NCBI GenBank assembly: GCA_033782935.1
Contig: JAWQEG010001306.1
Span: 2,728,001-2,792,000, forward strand
Direction of reading: 5' to 3'
DNA: 64,000 nucleotides
DNA from: Petrolisthes cinctipes
Taxonomy: Eukaryota; Arthropoda; Malacostraca; Decapoda; Porcellanidae
A model generated the notes under the pieces. It had not been told where the DNA came from, did not search any database, and worked only from the letters and a program-made list of their open reading frames with translations. Both the position numbers and the translations under genes were made by a program. Of this stretch, positions 1-11,406 are shown one piece after another. Position 1 is the stretch's first letter; each line of letters begins with the position of its first letter.

Positions 1-177
1 CTCAAATTCAGTCCCAAAACACCCGAAAATTCGATATTTAGGGGTCCCAGAAGCGATCTGGACATGCCTACTCCGTGTTAGAGTATTTTCAAAATACATG
101 CTCAAAACATACTGAAAATCGATCTTTTAGGTGCACAAAAGTCGATATGTGCATGCATCTTCAGTACCCGTTTATAT
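1..177 (+). repeat. Long monomer, type A (177 bp), representative copy
   Basis: This is the type that follows a short monomer. It begins ctcaaattcagtccc, carries gatatttaggggtccc in its first half, and ends with acccgtttatat just before the next ctcaaattcag at 178. The second half carries the variants acatgctcaaaacatactg and gatcttttaggtgcac. The length is 177, a multiple of three. The base at 61 is g instead of the usual t, a private variant repeated at 5675 and 12617, where it marks the starts of the next two super-repeat copies. Confidence 0.95.
6..93 (+). repeat. First half-repeat (H1, 88 bp) of a long monomer
   Basis: H1 runs from attcag to ttttcaaa. It aligns in direct orientation with the following 89 bp (94-182). 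Shared landmarks in order are caggcccaaaaca, gaaaattcgatatttt, a ggtccca block, and a tctgtacatgcc block that matches tatgtgcatgca. By hand I count about 61 of 89 aligned positions identical with one gap, using consensus B-type sequence. The monomer is therefore an old dimer. Confidence 0.8.
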
Positions 178-182
178 CTCAA
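94..182 (+). repeat. Second half-repeat (H2, 89 bp) of a long monomer
   Basis: H2 is the partner of H1, running from atacatgctcaaaacat to the ctcaa that precedes the next attcag. The match to H1 is strongest over its first 65 or so bases and fades over the last 20. The 29-bp deletion that produces the short monomer lies entirely in the end of H2. Confidence 0.8.
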
Positions 183-325
183 ATTCAGGCTCAAAACACC
201 CGAAAATTCGATATTTTGGGGTCCCAGAAGCAATCTGTACATGCCTACTCAGTGTTAGAGTATTTTCAAAATACAGGCCCAAAACATGCTGAAAATCGAT
301 ATTTTAGATGCCAAAAAGTCGATAT
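178..325 (+). repeat. Short monomer in a dimeric unit (148 bp)
   Basis: This 148-bp monomer closes the 325-bp dimer 1-325. Its body resembles a B-type long monomer (gtgttagagtattttc, tttagatgcc), but it ends gtcgatat directly joined to ctcaaattcag, so the 29 bp seen in long monomers are missing. It is therefore a hybrid of a B-type body and a short-type end. The same dimer recurs at 5615 and 12557. Confidence 0.85.
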
Positions 326-502
326 CTCAAATTCAGTCCCAAAACACCCGAAAATTCGATATTTAGGGGTCCCAGAAGCGATCTGTACATGCCTACTCCG
401 TGATAGAGTATTTTCAAAATACATGCTCAAAACATACTAAAAATCGATCTTTTAGGTGCACAAAAGTCGATATGTGCATGCATCTTCAGTACCCGTTTAT
501 AT

Positions 503-678
503 CTCAAATTCAGGCTCAAAACACCCGAAAATTCAATATTTTGGGGTCCTAGAAGCAATCTGTACATGCCTACTCAGTGTTAGAGTATTTTCAAAATACA
601 GGCCCAAAACATGCTGAAAATCGATATTTTAGATGCCCAAAGTCAATATGTGCATGTATCTTCTGTACACGTTTATAT
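503..678 (+). repeat. Long monomer, type B (176 bp), representative copy
   Basis: Type B follows another long monomer. It begins ctcaaattcaggctc and carries the variants caatattttggggtcc, gtgttagagtattttc, acaggcccaaaacatgctg and gatgcccaaagtcaatatg. The last of these has one base fewer than type A (cccaaagtc against cacaaaagtc), giving 176. A related long type in other units has ttctggccctaaacaccc in place of ttcaggctcaaaacaccc. Confidence 0.9.
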
Positions 679-826
679 CTCAAATTCAGGCTCAAAACAC
701 CCGAAAATTCAATATTTTGGGGTCCCAGAAGCAATCTGTACCTGCCTACACAGTGCTAGAATATTTTCAAAATATAGGCTAAAAACATGCTAAAAATCGA
801 CATTTTAGGGGCCAAAAAATCGATAT
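679..826 (+). repeat. Short monomer, type C (148 bp), representative copy
   Basis: The short monomer has a full H1 and a truncated H2. Its diagnostic words are gtgctagaatattttc, aatataggctaaaaacatg and gaca/gatcttttaggtgcc. It then goes straight from aatcgatat to the next monomer head. It lacks the 29 bp containing gtgcatgcatcttctgtacc, which long monomers keep. The in-frame tag in gtgctagaa stops the reading frame that runs through long monomers. Confidence 0.92.
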
Positions 827-2645
827 ATCAAATTCAGTCCAAAAAAACACCCGAAAATTCGATATTTAGAGGTCCCAGAAGGTATCTGTACATGCCTACT
901 CCGTGTTAGAGTATTTTCAAAATACAGGCCAAAAACATACTGAAAATCGATCTCTTAGGTGCCCTAAAGTCGATATGTGCATGCATCTTCTGTACCCGTT
1001 TATATCTCAAATTCTGGCCCTAAACACCCGAAAATTCGATATTTTGGGGTCCCAGAATCGATCTGTACATGCCTACTCCGTGTTAGAGTATTTTCAAAAT
1101 TCAGGCCCAAAACATGCTGAAAATCGATATTTTTGGTGCCCAAAGTCAATATGTGCATGTATCTTCTGTACCCGTTTATATCTCAAATTCAGGCTCAAAA
1201 CACCCGAAAATTCAATATTTTGGGGTCCCAGAAGCAATCTGTACATGCCTACTCAGTGCTAGAATATTTTCAAAATATAGGCTAAAAACATGCTAAAAAT
1301 CGATCTTTTAGGTGCCAAAAAGTCGATATCTCAAATTCAGTCCCAAAACACCCGAAAATTCGATATTTAGGGGTCCCAGAAGCGATCTGTACATGTATAC
1401 TCCGTGTTAGAGTATTTTCAAAATACATGCTCAAAACATACTGAAAATCGATCTTTTAGGTGCACAAAAGTCGATATGTGCATGCATCTTCTGTACCCGT
1501 TTATATCTCAATTTCAGGCTCAAAACACCCGAAAATTCAATATTTTGGGGTCCCAGAAGCAATCTGTACATGCCTACTCAGTGTTAGAGTATTTTCAAAA
1601 AATAGGCCCAAAACATGCTGAAAATCGATATTTTAGATGCCCAAAGTCAATATGTGCATGTATCTTTTGTACCCGTTTATATCTCAAATTCAGGCTCAAA
1701 ACACCCGAAAATTCAATATTTTGGGGTCCCAGAAGCAATCTGTACATGCCTACACAGTGCTAGAATATTTTCAAAATATAGGCTAAAAACATGCTAAAAA
1801 TCGACATTTTAGGTGCCAAAAATTCGATATCTCAAATTCAGTCCCAAAACACCCGAAAATTCGATATTTAGAGGTCCCAGAAGGTATCTGTACATGCCTA
1901 CTCCGTGTTAGAGTATTTTCAAAATTCAGGCCCAAAACATGCTGAAAATCGATATTTTTGGTGCCCAAAGTCAATATGTGCGTGTATCTTCTGTACCCGT
2001 TTATATATCAAATTCAGGCTCAAAACACCCGAAAATTCAATATTTTGGGGTCCCAGAAGCAATCTGTACAGGGCTAGAATATTTTCAAAATATAGGCTAA
2101 AAACATGCTAAAAATCTATCTTTTAGGTGCCAAAAAGTCGATATCTCAAATTCAGTCCCAAAACACCCGAAAATTCGATATTTAGGGGTCCCAGAAGCGA
2201 TCTGTACATGCCTACTCCGTGTTAGAGTATTTTCAAAATACATGCTCAAAACATACTGAAAATCGATCTTTTAGGTGCACAAAAGTCGATATGTGCATGC
2301 ATCTTCAGTACCCGTTTATATCTCAAATTCATGCTCAAAACACGCGAAAATTCGATATTTTGGGGTCCCAGAAGCGATCTGTACATGCCTACTCAGTGTT
2401 AGAGTATTTTCAAAATACAGGCCCAAAACATGCTGAAAATCGATATTTTAGATGCCCAAAGTCAATATGTGCATGTATCTTCTGTACACGTTTATATCTC
2501 AAATTCAGGCTCAAAACACCCGAAAATTCAATATTTTGGGGTCCCAGAAGCAATCTGTACCTGCCTACACAGTGCTAGAATATTTTCAAAATATAGGCTA
2601 AAAACATGCTAAAAATCGACATTTTAGGGGCCAAAAAATCGATAT
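827..2645 (+). repeat. 1,819-bp sub-repeat, domain I, copy 1
   Basis: Four units of 503, 501, 314 and 501 bp start at 827, 1330, 1831 and 2145. The first has a 179-bp A monomer with two extra A residues (gtccaaaaaaacaccc) and a gatatatc head that destroys the usual gatatc. The 314-bp unit is a dimer whose short monomer has lost 10 more bases (ctgtacagggctag). The same order repeats at 2646, which defines the 1,819-bp period. Confidence 0.9.
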
Positions 2646-4464
2646 ATCAAATTCAGTCCAAAAAAACACCCGAAAATTCGATATTTAGAGGTCCCAGAAG
2701 GTATCTGTACATGCCTACTCAGTGTTAGAGTATTTTCAAAATACAGGCCAAAAACATACTGAAAATCGATCTCTTAGGTGCCCTAAAGTCGATATGTGCA
2801 TGCATCTTCTGTACCCGTTTATATCTCAAATTCTGGCCCTAAACACCCGAAAATTCGATATTTTGGGGTCCCAGAATCGATCTGTACATGCCTACTCCGT
2901 GTTAGAGTATTTTCAAAATTCAGGCCCAAAACATGCTGAAAATCGATATTTTTGGTGCCCAAAGTCAATATGTGCATGTATCTTCTGTACCCGTTTATAT
3001 CTCAAATTCAGGCTCAAAACACCCGAAAATTCAATATTTTGGGGTCCCAGAAGCAATCTGTACATGCCTACTCAGTGCTAGAATATTTTCAAAATATAGG
3101 CTAAAAACATGCTAAAAATCGATCTTTTAGGTGCCAAAAAGTCGATATCTCAAATTCAGTCCCAAAACACCCGAAAATTCGATATTTAGGGGTCCCAGAA
3201 GCGATCTGTACATGTATACTCCGTGTTAGAGTATTTTCAAAATACATGCTCAAAACATACTGAAAATCGATCTTTTAGGTGCACAAAAGTCGATATGTGC
3301 ATGCATCTTTAGTACCCGTTTATATCTCAAATTCAGGCTCAAAACACCCGAAAATTCAATATTTTGGGGTCCCAGAAGCAATCTGTACATGCCTACTCAG
3401 TGTTAGAGTATTTTCAAAAAATAGGCCAGAAACATGCTGAAATTCGATATTTTAGATGCCCACAGTCAATATGTGCATGTATCTTTTGTACCCGTTTATA
3501 TCTCAAATTCAGGCTCAAAACACCCAAAAATTCAATATTTTGGGGTCCCAGAAGCAATCTGTACATGCCTACACAGTGCTAGAATATTTTCAAAATATAG
3601 GCTAAAAACATGCTAAAAATCGACATTTTAGGTGCCAAAAATTCGATATCTCAAATTCAGTCCCAAAACACCCGAAAATTCGATATTTAGAGGTCCCAGA
3701 AGGTATCTGTACATGCCTACTCCGTGTTAGAGTATTTTCAAAATTCAGGCCCAAAACATGCTGAAAATCGATATTTTTGGTGCCCAAAGTCAATATGTGC
3801 GTGTATCTTCTGTACCCGTTTATATTTCAAATTCAGGCTCAAAACACCCGAAAATTCAATATTTTGGGGTCCCAGAAGCAATCTGTACAGGGCTAGAATA
3901 TTTTCAAAATATAGGCTAAAAACATGCTAAAAATCTATCTTTTAGGTGCCAAAAAGTCGATATCTCAAATTCAGTCCCAAAACACCCGAAAATTCGATAT
4001 TTAGGGGTCCCAGAAGCGATCTGTACATGCCTACTCCGTGTTAGAGTATTTTCAAAATACATGCTCAAAACATACTGAAAATCGATCTTTTAGGTGCACA
4101 AAAGTCGATATGTGCATGCATCTTCAGTACCCGTTTATATCTCAAATTCATGCTCAAAACACCCGAAAATTCGATATTTTGGGGTCCCAGAAGCGATCTG
4201 TACATGCCTACTCCGTGTTAGAGTATTTTCAAAATTCAGGCCCAAAACATGCTGAAAATCGATATTTTTGGTGCCCAAAGTCAATATGTGCATGTATCTT
4301 CTGTACCCGTTTATATCTCAAATTCAGGCTCAAAACACCCGAAAATTCAATATTTTGGTGTTCCAGAAGCAATCTGTACATGCCTACTCAGTGCTAGAAT
4401 ATTTTCAAAATATAGGTTAAAAACATGCTAAAAATCGATCTTTTAGGTGCCAAAAAGTCGATAT
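2646..4464 (+). repeat. 1,819-bp sub-repeat, domain I, copy 2
   Basis: The unit order is the same as the preceding copy (503, 501, 314, 501; starts 2646, 3149, 3650, 3964). Private variants in the 3149 unit, ggccagaaacatgctg and gaaattcgat near 3425-3450, recur 6,942 bp later near 10368, tying this copy to 9588-11406. Confidence 0.9.
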
Positions 4465-6440
4465 CTCAAATTCAGTCCCAAAACACCCGAAAATTCGATA
4501 TTTAGGGGTCCCAGAAGCGATCTGTACATGCCTACTCCGTGTTAGAGTATTTTCAAAATACATGCTCAAAACATACTGAAAATCGATCTTTTAGGTGCAC
4601 AAAAGTCGATATGTGCATGCATCTTCAGTACCCGTTTATATCTCAAATTCAGGCTCAAAACACCCGAAAATTCAATATTTTGGGGTCCCAGAAGCAATCT
4701 GTACATGCCTACTCCGTGTTAGAGTATTTTCAAAATTCAGGCCCTAAACATGCTGAAAATCGATATTTTTGGTGCTCAAAGTCAATATGTGCATGTATCT
4801 TCTGTACCCGTTTATATCTCAAATTCAGGCTCAAAACACCCGAAAATTCAATATTTTGGGGTCCCAGAAGCAATCTGTACATGCCTACTCAGTGCTAGAA
4901 TATTTTCAAAATATAGGCTAAAAACATGCTAAAAATCGATCTTTTAGGTGCCAAAAAGTCGATATCTCAAATTCAGTCCCAAAACACCCGAAAATTCGAT
5001 ATTTTGGGGTCCCAGTAGCGATCTGTACATGCCTATTCAGTGTTAGAGTATTTTCAAAATACATGCTCAAAACATACTGAAAATCGATCTTTTAGGTGCA
5101 GAAAAGTCGATATGTGCATGCATCTTCAATACCCGTTTATATCTCAAATTCAGGCTCAAAACACCGGAAAATTCAATATTTTTGGGTCCCAGAAGCAATC
5201 TGTACATGCCTACTCAGTGCTAGAATATTTTCAAAATATAGGCTAAAAACATGCTAAAAATCGATCTTTTAGATGCCAAAAAGTCGATATCTCAAATTCA
5301 ATCCCAAAACCCCCGAAAATTCGATATTTAGAGGTCCCAGAAGGTATCTGTACATGCCTACTCCGTGTTAGAGTATTTTCAAAATTCAGGCACAAAACAT
5401 GCTGAAAATCGATATTTTTGGTGCCCAAAGTCAATATGTGCATGTATTTTCTGTACCCGTTTATATCTCAAATTCAGGCTCAAAACACCGGAAAATTCAA
5501 TATTTTGGGGTCCCAGAAGCAATCTGTACATGCCTACTCAGTGCTAGAATATTTTCAAAATATAGGCTAAAAACATGCTAAAAATCGATCTTTTAGGTGC
5601 CAAAAAGTCGATATCTCAAATTCAGTCCCAAAACACCCGAAAATTCGATATTTAGGGGTCCCAGAAGCGATCTGGACATGCCTACTCCGTGTTAGAGTAT
5701 TTTCAAAATACATGCTCAAAACATACTGAAAATCGATCTTTTAGGTGCACAAAAGTCGATATGTGCATGCATCTTCAGTACCCGTTTATATCTCAAATTC
5801 AGGCTCAAAACACCCGAAAATTCGATATTTTGGGGTCCCAGAAGCAATCTGTACATGCCTACTCAGTGTTAGAGTATTTTCAAAATACAGGCCCAAAACA
5901 TGCTGAAAATCGATATTTTAGATGCCAAAAAGTCGATATCTCAAATTCAGTCCCAAAACACCCGAAAATTCGATATTTAGGGGTCCCAGAAGCGATCTGT
6001 ACATGCCTACTCCGTGATAGAGTATTTTCAAAATACATGCTCAAAACATACTAAAAATCGATCTTTTAGGTGCACAAAAGTCGATATGTGCATGCATCTT
6101 CAGTACCCGTTTATATCTCAAATTCAGGCTCAAAACACCCGAAAATTCAATATTTTGGGGTCCTAGAAGCAATCTGTACATGCCTACTCAGTGTTAGAGT
6201 ATTTTCAAAATACAGGCCCAAAACATGCTGAAAATCGATATTTTAGATGCCCAAAGTCAATATGTGCATGTATCTTCTGTACACGTTTATATCTCAAATT
6301 CAGGCTCAAAACACCCGAAAATTCAATATTTTGGGGTCCCAGAAGCAATCTGTACCTGCCTACACAGTGCTAGAATATTTTCAAAATATAGGCTAAAAAC
6401 ATGCTAAAAATCGACATTTTAGGGGCCAAAAAATCGATAT

Positions 6441-8259
6441 ATCAAATTCAGTCCAAAAAAACACCCGAAAATTCGATATTTAGAGGTCCCAGAAGGTATC
6501 TGTACATGCCTACTCCGTGTTAGAGTATTTTCAAAATACAGGCCAAAAACATACTGAAAATCGATCTCTTAGGTGCCCTAAAGTCGATATGTGCATGCAT
6601 CTTCTGTACCCGTTTATATCTCAAATTCTGGCCCTAAACACCCGAAAATTCGATATTTTGGGGTCCCAGAATCGATCTGTACATGCCTACTCCGTGTTAG
6701 AGTATTTTCAAAATTCAGGCCCAAAACATGCTGAAAATCGATATTTTTGGTGCCCAAAGTCAATATGTGCATGTATCTTCTGTACCCGTTTATATCTCAA
6801 ATTCAGGCTCAAAACACCCGAAAATTCAATATTTTGGGGTCCCAGAAGCAATCTGTACATGCCTACTCAGTGCTAGAATATTTTCAAAATATAGGCTAAA
6901 AACATGCTAAAAATCGATCTTTTAGGTGCCAAAAAGTCGATATCTCAAATTCAGTCCCAAAACACCCGAAAATTCGATATTTAGGGGTCCCAGAAGCGAT
7001 CTGTACATGTATACTCCGTGTTAGAGTATTTTCAAAATACATGCTCAAAACATACTGAAAATCGATCTTTTAGGTGCACAAAAGTCGATATGTGCATGCA
7101 TCTTCTGTACCCGTTTATATCTCAATTTCAGGCTCAAAACACCCGAAAATTCAATATTTTGGGGTCCCAGAAGCAATCTGTACATGCCTACTCAGTGTTA
7201 GAGTATTTTCAAAAAATAGGCCCAAAACATGCTGAAAATCGATATTTTAGATGCCCAAAGTCAATATGTGCATGTATCTTTTGTACCCGTTTATATCTCA
7301 AATTCAGGCTCAAAACACCCGAAAATTCAATATTTTGGGGTCCCAGAAGCAATCTGTACATGCCTACACAGTGCTAGAATATTTTCAAAATATAGGCTAA
7401 AAACATGCTAAAAATCGACATTTTAGGTGCCAAAAATTCGATATCTCAAATTCAGTCCCAAAACACCCGAAAATTCGATATTTAGAGGTCCCAGAAGGTA
7501 TCTGTACATGCCTACTCCGTGTTAGAGTATTTTCAAAATTCAGGCCCAAAACATGCTGAAAATCGATATTTTTGGTGCCCAAAGTCAATATGTGCGTGTA
7601 TCTTCTGTACCCGTTTATATATCAAATTCAGGCTCAAAACACCCGAAAATTCAATATTTTGGGGTCCCAGAAGCAATCTGTACAGGGCTAGAATATTTTC
7701 AAAATATAGGCTAAAAACATGCTAAAAATCTATCTTTTAGGTGCCAAAAAGTCGATATCTCAAATTCAGTCCCAAAACACCCGAAAATTCGATATTTAGG
7801 GGTCCCAGAAGCGATCTGTACATGCCTACTCCGTGTTAGAGTATTTTCAAAATACATGCTCAAAACATACTGAAAATCGATCTTTTAGGTGCACAAAAGT
7901 CGATATGTGCATGCATCTTCAGTACCCGTTTATATCTCAAATTCATGCTCAAAACACGCGAAAATTCGATATTTTGGGGTCCCAGAAGCGATCTGTACAT
8001 GCCTACTCAGTGTTAGAGTATTTTCAAAATACAGGCCCAAAACATGCTGAAAATCGATATTTTAGATGCCCAAAGTCAATATGTGCATGTATCTTCTGTA
8101 CACGTTTATATCTCAAATTCAGGCTCAAAACACCCGAAAATTCAATATTTTGGGGTCCCAGAAGCAATCTGTACCTGCCTACACAGTGCTAGAATATTTT
8201 CAAAATATAGGCTAAAAACATGCTAAAAATCGACATTTTAGGGGCCAAAAAATCGATAT
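6441..8259 (+). repeat. 1,819-bp sub-repeat, domain I, in S2 (first)
   Basis: Units of 503, 501, 314 and 501 bp start at 6441, 6944, 7445 and 7759. It is the equivalent of 827-2645 at an offset of 5,614 and has the same A7 run and 10-bp-deleted short monomer. Confidence 0.88.
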
Positions 8260-9587
8260 ATCAAATTCAGTCCAAAAAAACACCCGAAAATTCGATATTT
8301 AGAGGTCCCAGAAGGTATCTGTACATGCCTACTCCGTGTTAGAGTATTTTCAAAATACAGGCCAAAAACATACTGAAAATCGATCTCTTAGGTGCCCTAA
8401 AGTCGATATGTGCATGCATCTTCTGTACCCGTTTATATCTCAAATTCTGGCCCTAAACACCCGAAAATTCGATATTTTGGGGTCCCAGAATCGATCTGTA
8501 CATGCCTACTCCGTGTTAGAGTATTTTCAAAATTCAGGCCCAAAACATGCTGAAAATCGATATTTTTGGTGCCCAAAGTCAATATGTGCATGTATCTTCT
8601 GTACCCGTTTATATCTCAAATTCAGGCTCAAAACACCCGAAAATTCAATATTTTGGGGTCCCAGAAGCAATCTGTACATGCCTACTCAGTGCTAGAATAT
8701 TTTCAAAATATAGGCTAAAAACATGCTAAAAATCGATCTTTTAGGTGCCAAAAAGTCGATATCTCAAATTCAGTCCCAAAACACCCGAAAATTCGATATT
8801 TAGGGGTCCCAGAAGCGATCTGTACATGTATACTCCGTGTTAGAGTATTTTCAAAATACATGCTCAAAACATACTGAAAATCGATCTTTTAGGTGCACAA
8901 AAGTCGATATGTGCATGCATCTTCTGTACCCGTTTATATCTCAATTTCAGGCTCAAAACACCCGAAAATTCAATATTTTGGGGTCCCAGAAGCAATCTGT
9001 ACATGCCTACTCAGTGTTAGAGTATTTTCAAAAAATAGGCCCAAAACATGCTGAAAATCGATATTTTAGATGCCCAAAGTCAATATGTGCATGTATCTTT
9101 TGTACCCGTTTATATCTCAAATTCAGGCTCAAAACACCCGAAAATTCAATATTTTGGGGTCCCAGAAGCAATCTGTACATGCCTACACAGTGCTAGAATA
9201 TTTTCAAAATATAGGCTAAAAACATGCTAAAAATCGACATTTTAGGTGCCAAAAATTCGATATCTCAAATTCAGTCCCAAAACACACGAAAATTCGATAT
9301 TTAGAGGTCCCAGAAGGTATCTGTACATGCCTACTCCGTGTTAGAGTATTTTCAAAATTCAGGCCCAAAACATGCTGAAAATCGATATTTTTGGTGCCCA
9401 AAGTCAATATGTGCGTGTATCTTCTGTACCCGTTTATATTTCAAATTCAGGCTCAAAACACCCGAAAATTCAATATTTTGGGGTCCCAGAAGCAATCTGT
9501 ACCTGCCTACACAGTGCTAGAATATTTTCAAAATATAGGCTAAAAACATGCTAAAAATCGACATTTTAGGGGCCAAAAAATCGATAT
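8260..9587 (+). repeat. Shortened sub-repeat in S2 (1,328 bp)
   Basis: The units are 503, 501 and 324 bp (starts 8260, 8763, 9264). Compared with the full order, the final 314+501 pair has become one 324-bp dimer. That dimer starts like the 314-bp unit (tttatatttcaaa near 9431) and finishes like the 501-bp unit (ctgtacctgcctac near 9500), so it is a recombinant that lost 491 bp. It also has the variant cacacgaaaa near 9286. Confidence 0.85.
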
Positions 9588-11406
9588 ATCAAATTCAGTC
9601 CAAAAAAACACCCGAAAATTCGATATTTAGAGGTCCCAGAAGGTATCTGTACATGCCTACTCCGTGTTAGAGTATTTTCAAAATACAGGCCAAAAACATA
9701 CTGAAAATCGATCTCTTAGGTGCCCTAAAGTCGATATGTGCATGCATCTTCTGTACCCGTTTATATCTCAAATTCTGGCCCTAAACACCCGAAAATTCGA
9801 TATTTTGGGGTCCCAGAATCGATCTGTACATGCCTACTCCGTGTTAGAGTATTTTCAAAATTCAGGCCCAAAACATGCTGAAAATCGATATTTTTGGTGC
9901 CCAAAGTCAATATGTGCATGTATCTTCTGTACCCGTTTATATCTCAAATTCAGGCTCAAAACACCCGAAAATTCAATATTTTGGGGTCCCAGAAGCAATC
10001 TGTACATGCCTACTCAGTGCTAGAATATTTTCAAAATATAGGCTAAAAACATGCTAAAAATCGATCTTTTAGGTGCCAAAAAGTCGATATCTCAAATTCA
10101 GTCCCAAAACACCCGAAAATTCGATATTTAGGGGTCCCAGAAGCGATCTGTACATGTATACTCCGTGTTAGAGTATTTTCAAAATACATGCTCAAAACAT
10201 ACTGAAAATCGATCTTTTAGGTGCACAAAAGTCGATATGTGCATGCATCTTTAGTACCCGTTTATATCTCAAATTCAGGCTCAAAACACCCGAAAATTCA
10301 ATATTTTGGGGTCCCAGAAGCAATCTGTACATGCCTACTCAGTGTTAGAGTATTTTCAAAAAATAGGCCAGAAACATGCTGAAATTCGATATTTTAGATG
10401 CCCACAGTCAATATGTGCATGTATCTTTTGTACCCGTTTATATCTCAAATTCAGGCTCAAAACACCCAAAAATTCAATATTTTGGGGTCCCAGAAGCAAT
10501 CTGTACATGCCTACACAGTGCTAGAATATTTTCAAAATATAGGCTAAAAACATGCTAAAAATCGACATTTTAGGTGCCAAAAATTCGATATCTCAAATTC
10601 AGTCCCAAAACACCCGAAAATTCGATATTTAGAGGTCCCAGAAGGTATCTGTACATGCCTACTCCGTGTTAGAGTATTTTCAAAATTCAGGCCCAAAACA
10701 TGCTGAAAATCGATATTTTTGGTGCCCAAAGTCAATATGTGCGTGTATCTTCTGTACCCGTTTATATTTCAAATTCAGGCTCAAAACACCCGAAAATTCA
10801 ATATTTTGGGGTCCCAGAAGCAATCTGTACAGGGCTAGAATATTTTCAAAATATAGGCTAAAAACATGCTAAAAATCTATCTTTTAGGTGCCAAAAAGTC
10901 GATATCTCAAATTCAGTCCCAAAACACCCGAAAATTCGATATTTAGGGGTCCCAGAAGCGATCTGTACATGCCTACTCCGTGTTAGAGTATTTTCAAAAT
11001 ACATGCTCAAAACATACTGAAAATCGATCTTTTAGGTGCACAAAAGTCGATATGTGCATGCATCTTCAGTACCCGTTTATATCTCAAATTCATGCTCAAA
11101 ACACCCGAAAATTCGATATTTTGGGGTCCCAGAAGCGATCTGTACATGCCTACTCCGTGTTAGAGTATTTTCAAAATTCAGGCCCAAAACATGCTGAAAA
11201 TCGATATTTTTGGTGCCCAAAGTCAATATGTGCATGTATCTTCTGTACCCGTTTATATCTCAAATTCAGGCTCAAAACACCCGAAAATTCAATATTTTGG
11301 TGTTCCAGAAGCAATCTGTACATGCCTACTCAGTGCTAGAATATTTTCAAAATATAGGTTAAAAACATGCTAAAAATCGATCTTTTAGGTGCCAAAAAGT
11401 CGATAT
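9588..11406 (+). repeat. 1,819-bp sub-repeat, domain I, in S2 (last)
   Basis: Units of 503, 501, 314 and 501 bp start at 9588, 10091, 10592 and 10906. It matches 2646-4464 at an offset of 6,942, including ggccagaaacatgctg and the tattttggtgttccag variant near 11295. Confidence 0.88.

Larger units (their letters stand above)
326..826 (+). repeat. Representative 501-bp trimeric HOR unit (A-B-short)
   Basis: It consists of three monomers: A at 326-502 (177), B at 503-678 (176) and short at 679-826 (148). This is the commonest unit in the window. With close variants of 489, 491, 502, 503 and 505 bp I count 79 trimers. The total, 501, is divisible by three, so reading frame is restored at each unit although the B and short monomers shift it. 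Near-identical copies start at 5940 and 12882. Confidence 0.93.
1..5614 (+). repeat. Super-repeat copy S1 (5,614 bp)
   Basis: Thirteen units start at 1, 326, 827, 1330, 1831, 2145, 2646, 3149, 3650, 3964, 4465, 4966 and 5291. The sequence then restarts at 5615 with the same private variant (g at 61, then 5675). S1 contains two 1,819-bp sub-repeats flanked by a 325-bp dimer and a trimer on the left, and by a trimer (4465, which ends the second sub-repeat's register), a 325 and a 324 dimer on the right. Differences from S2 are sparse; those noted include 2721 a/c, 4655 t/c, 5183 t/g and 5448 t/c. Confidence 0.9.

Noticed and set aside
14..35. CENP-B-box-like cacccgaaaattcgat on the - strand
   Set aside because: The reverse strand reads atcg, six bases, cggg. 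The known box needs ttcg, seven bases with an A at the fifth, then cggg. The spacing is one short, the A is missing and the first T is wrong. Many copies also read ttcaatatt, which removes the cg.
34..48. Telomere-like tttaggg in gatatttaggggtccc
   Set aside because: It is a single heptamer inside each type-A monomer, never in tandem, and one base change (tttagagg) is common. It is chance similarity.
165..180. TATA-like tttatatctc as a promoter
   Set aside because: It is present in every long monomer as part of the repeat, with no downstream gene or initiator context.
1783..1974. Repeated 60-70 codon frames on the - strand (for example 1783-1974, 5243-5443, 28109-28321, 43856-44059)
   Set aside because: They are reverse-complement readings of the same monomers and recur with the HOR period. 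They have no independent support.
1..5614. CRISPR-like regular spacing of short identical words
   Set aside because: There are no unique spacers. The sequence between identical words is itself repeated, and unit sizes (148-177 bp) do not fit.
8260..10090. The 1,328-bp extra segment as a mobile element insertion
   Set aside because: It consists of ordinary satellite units in register, with no terminal repeats, target duplication or coding capacity. Unequal exchange explains it better.
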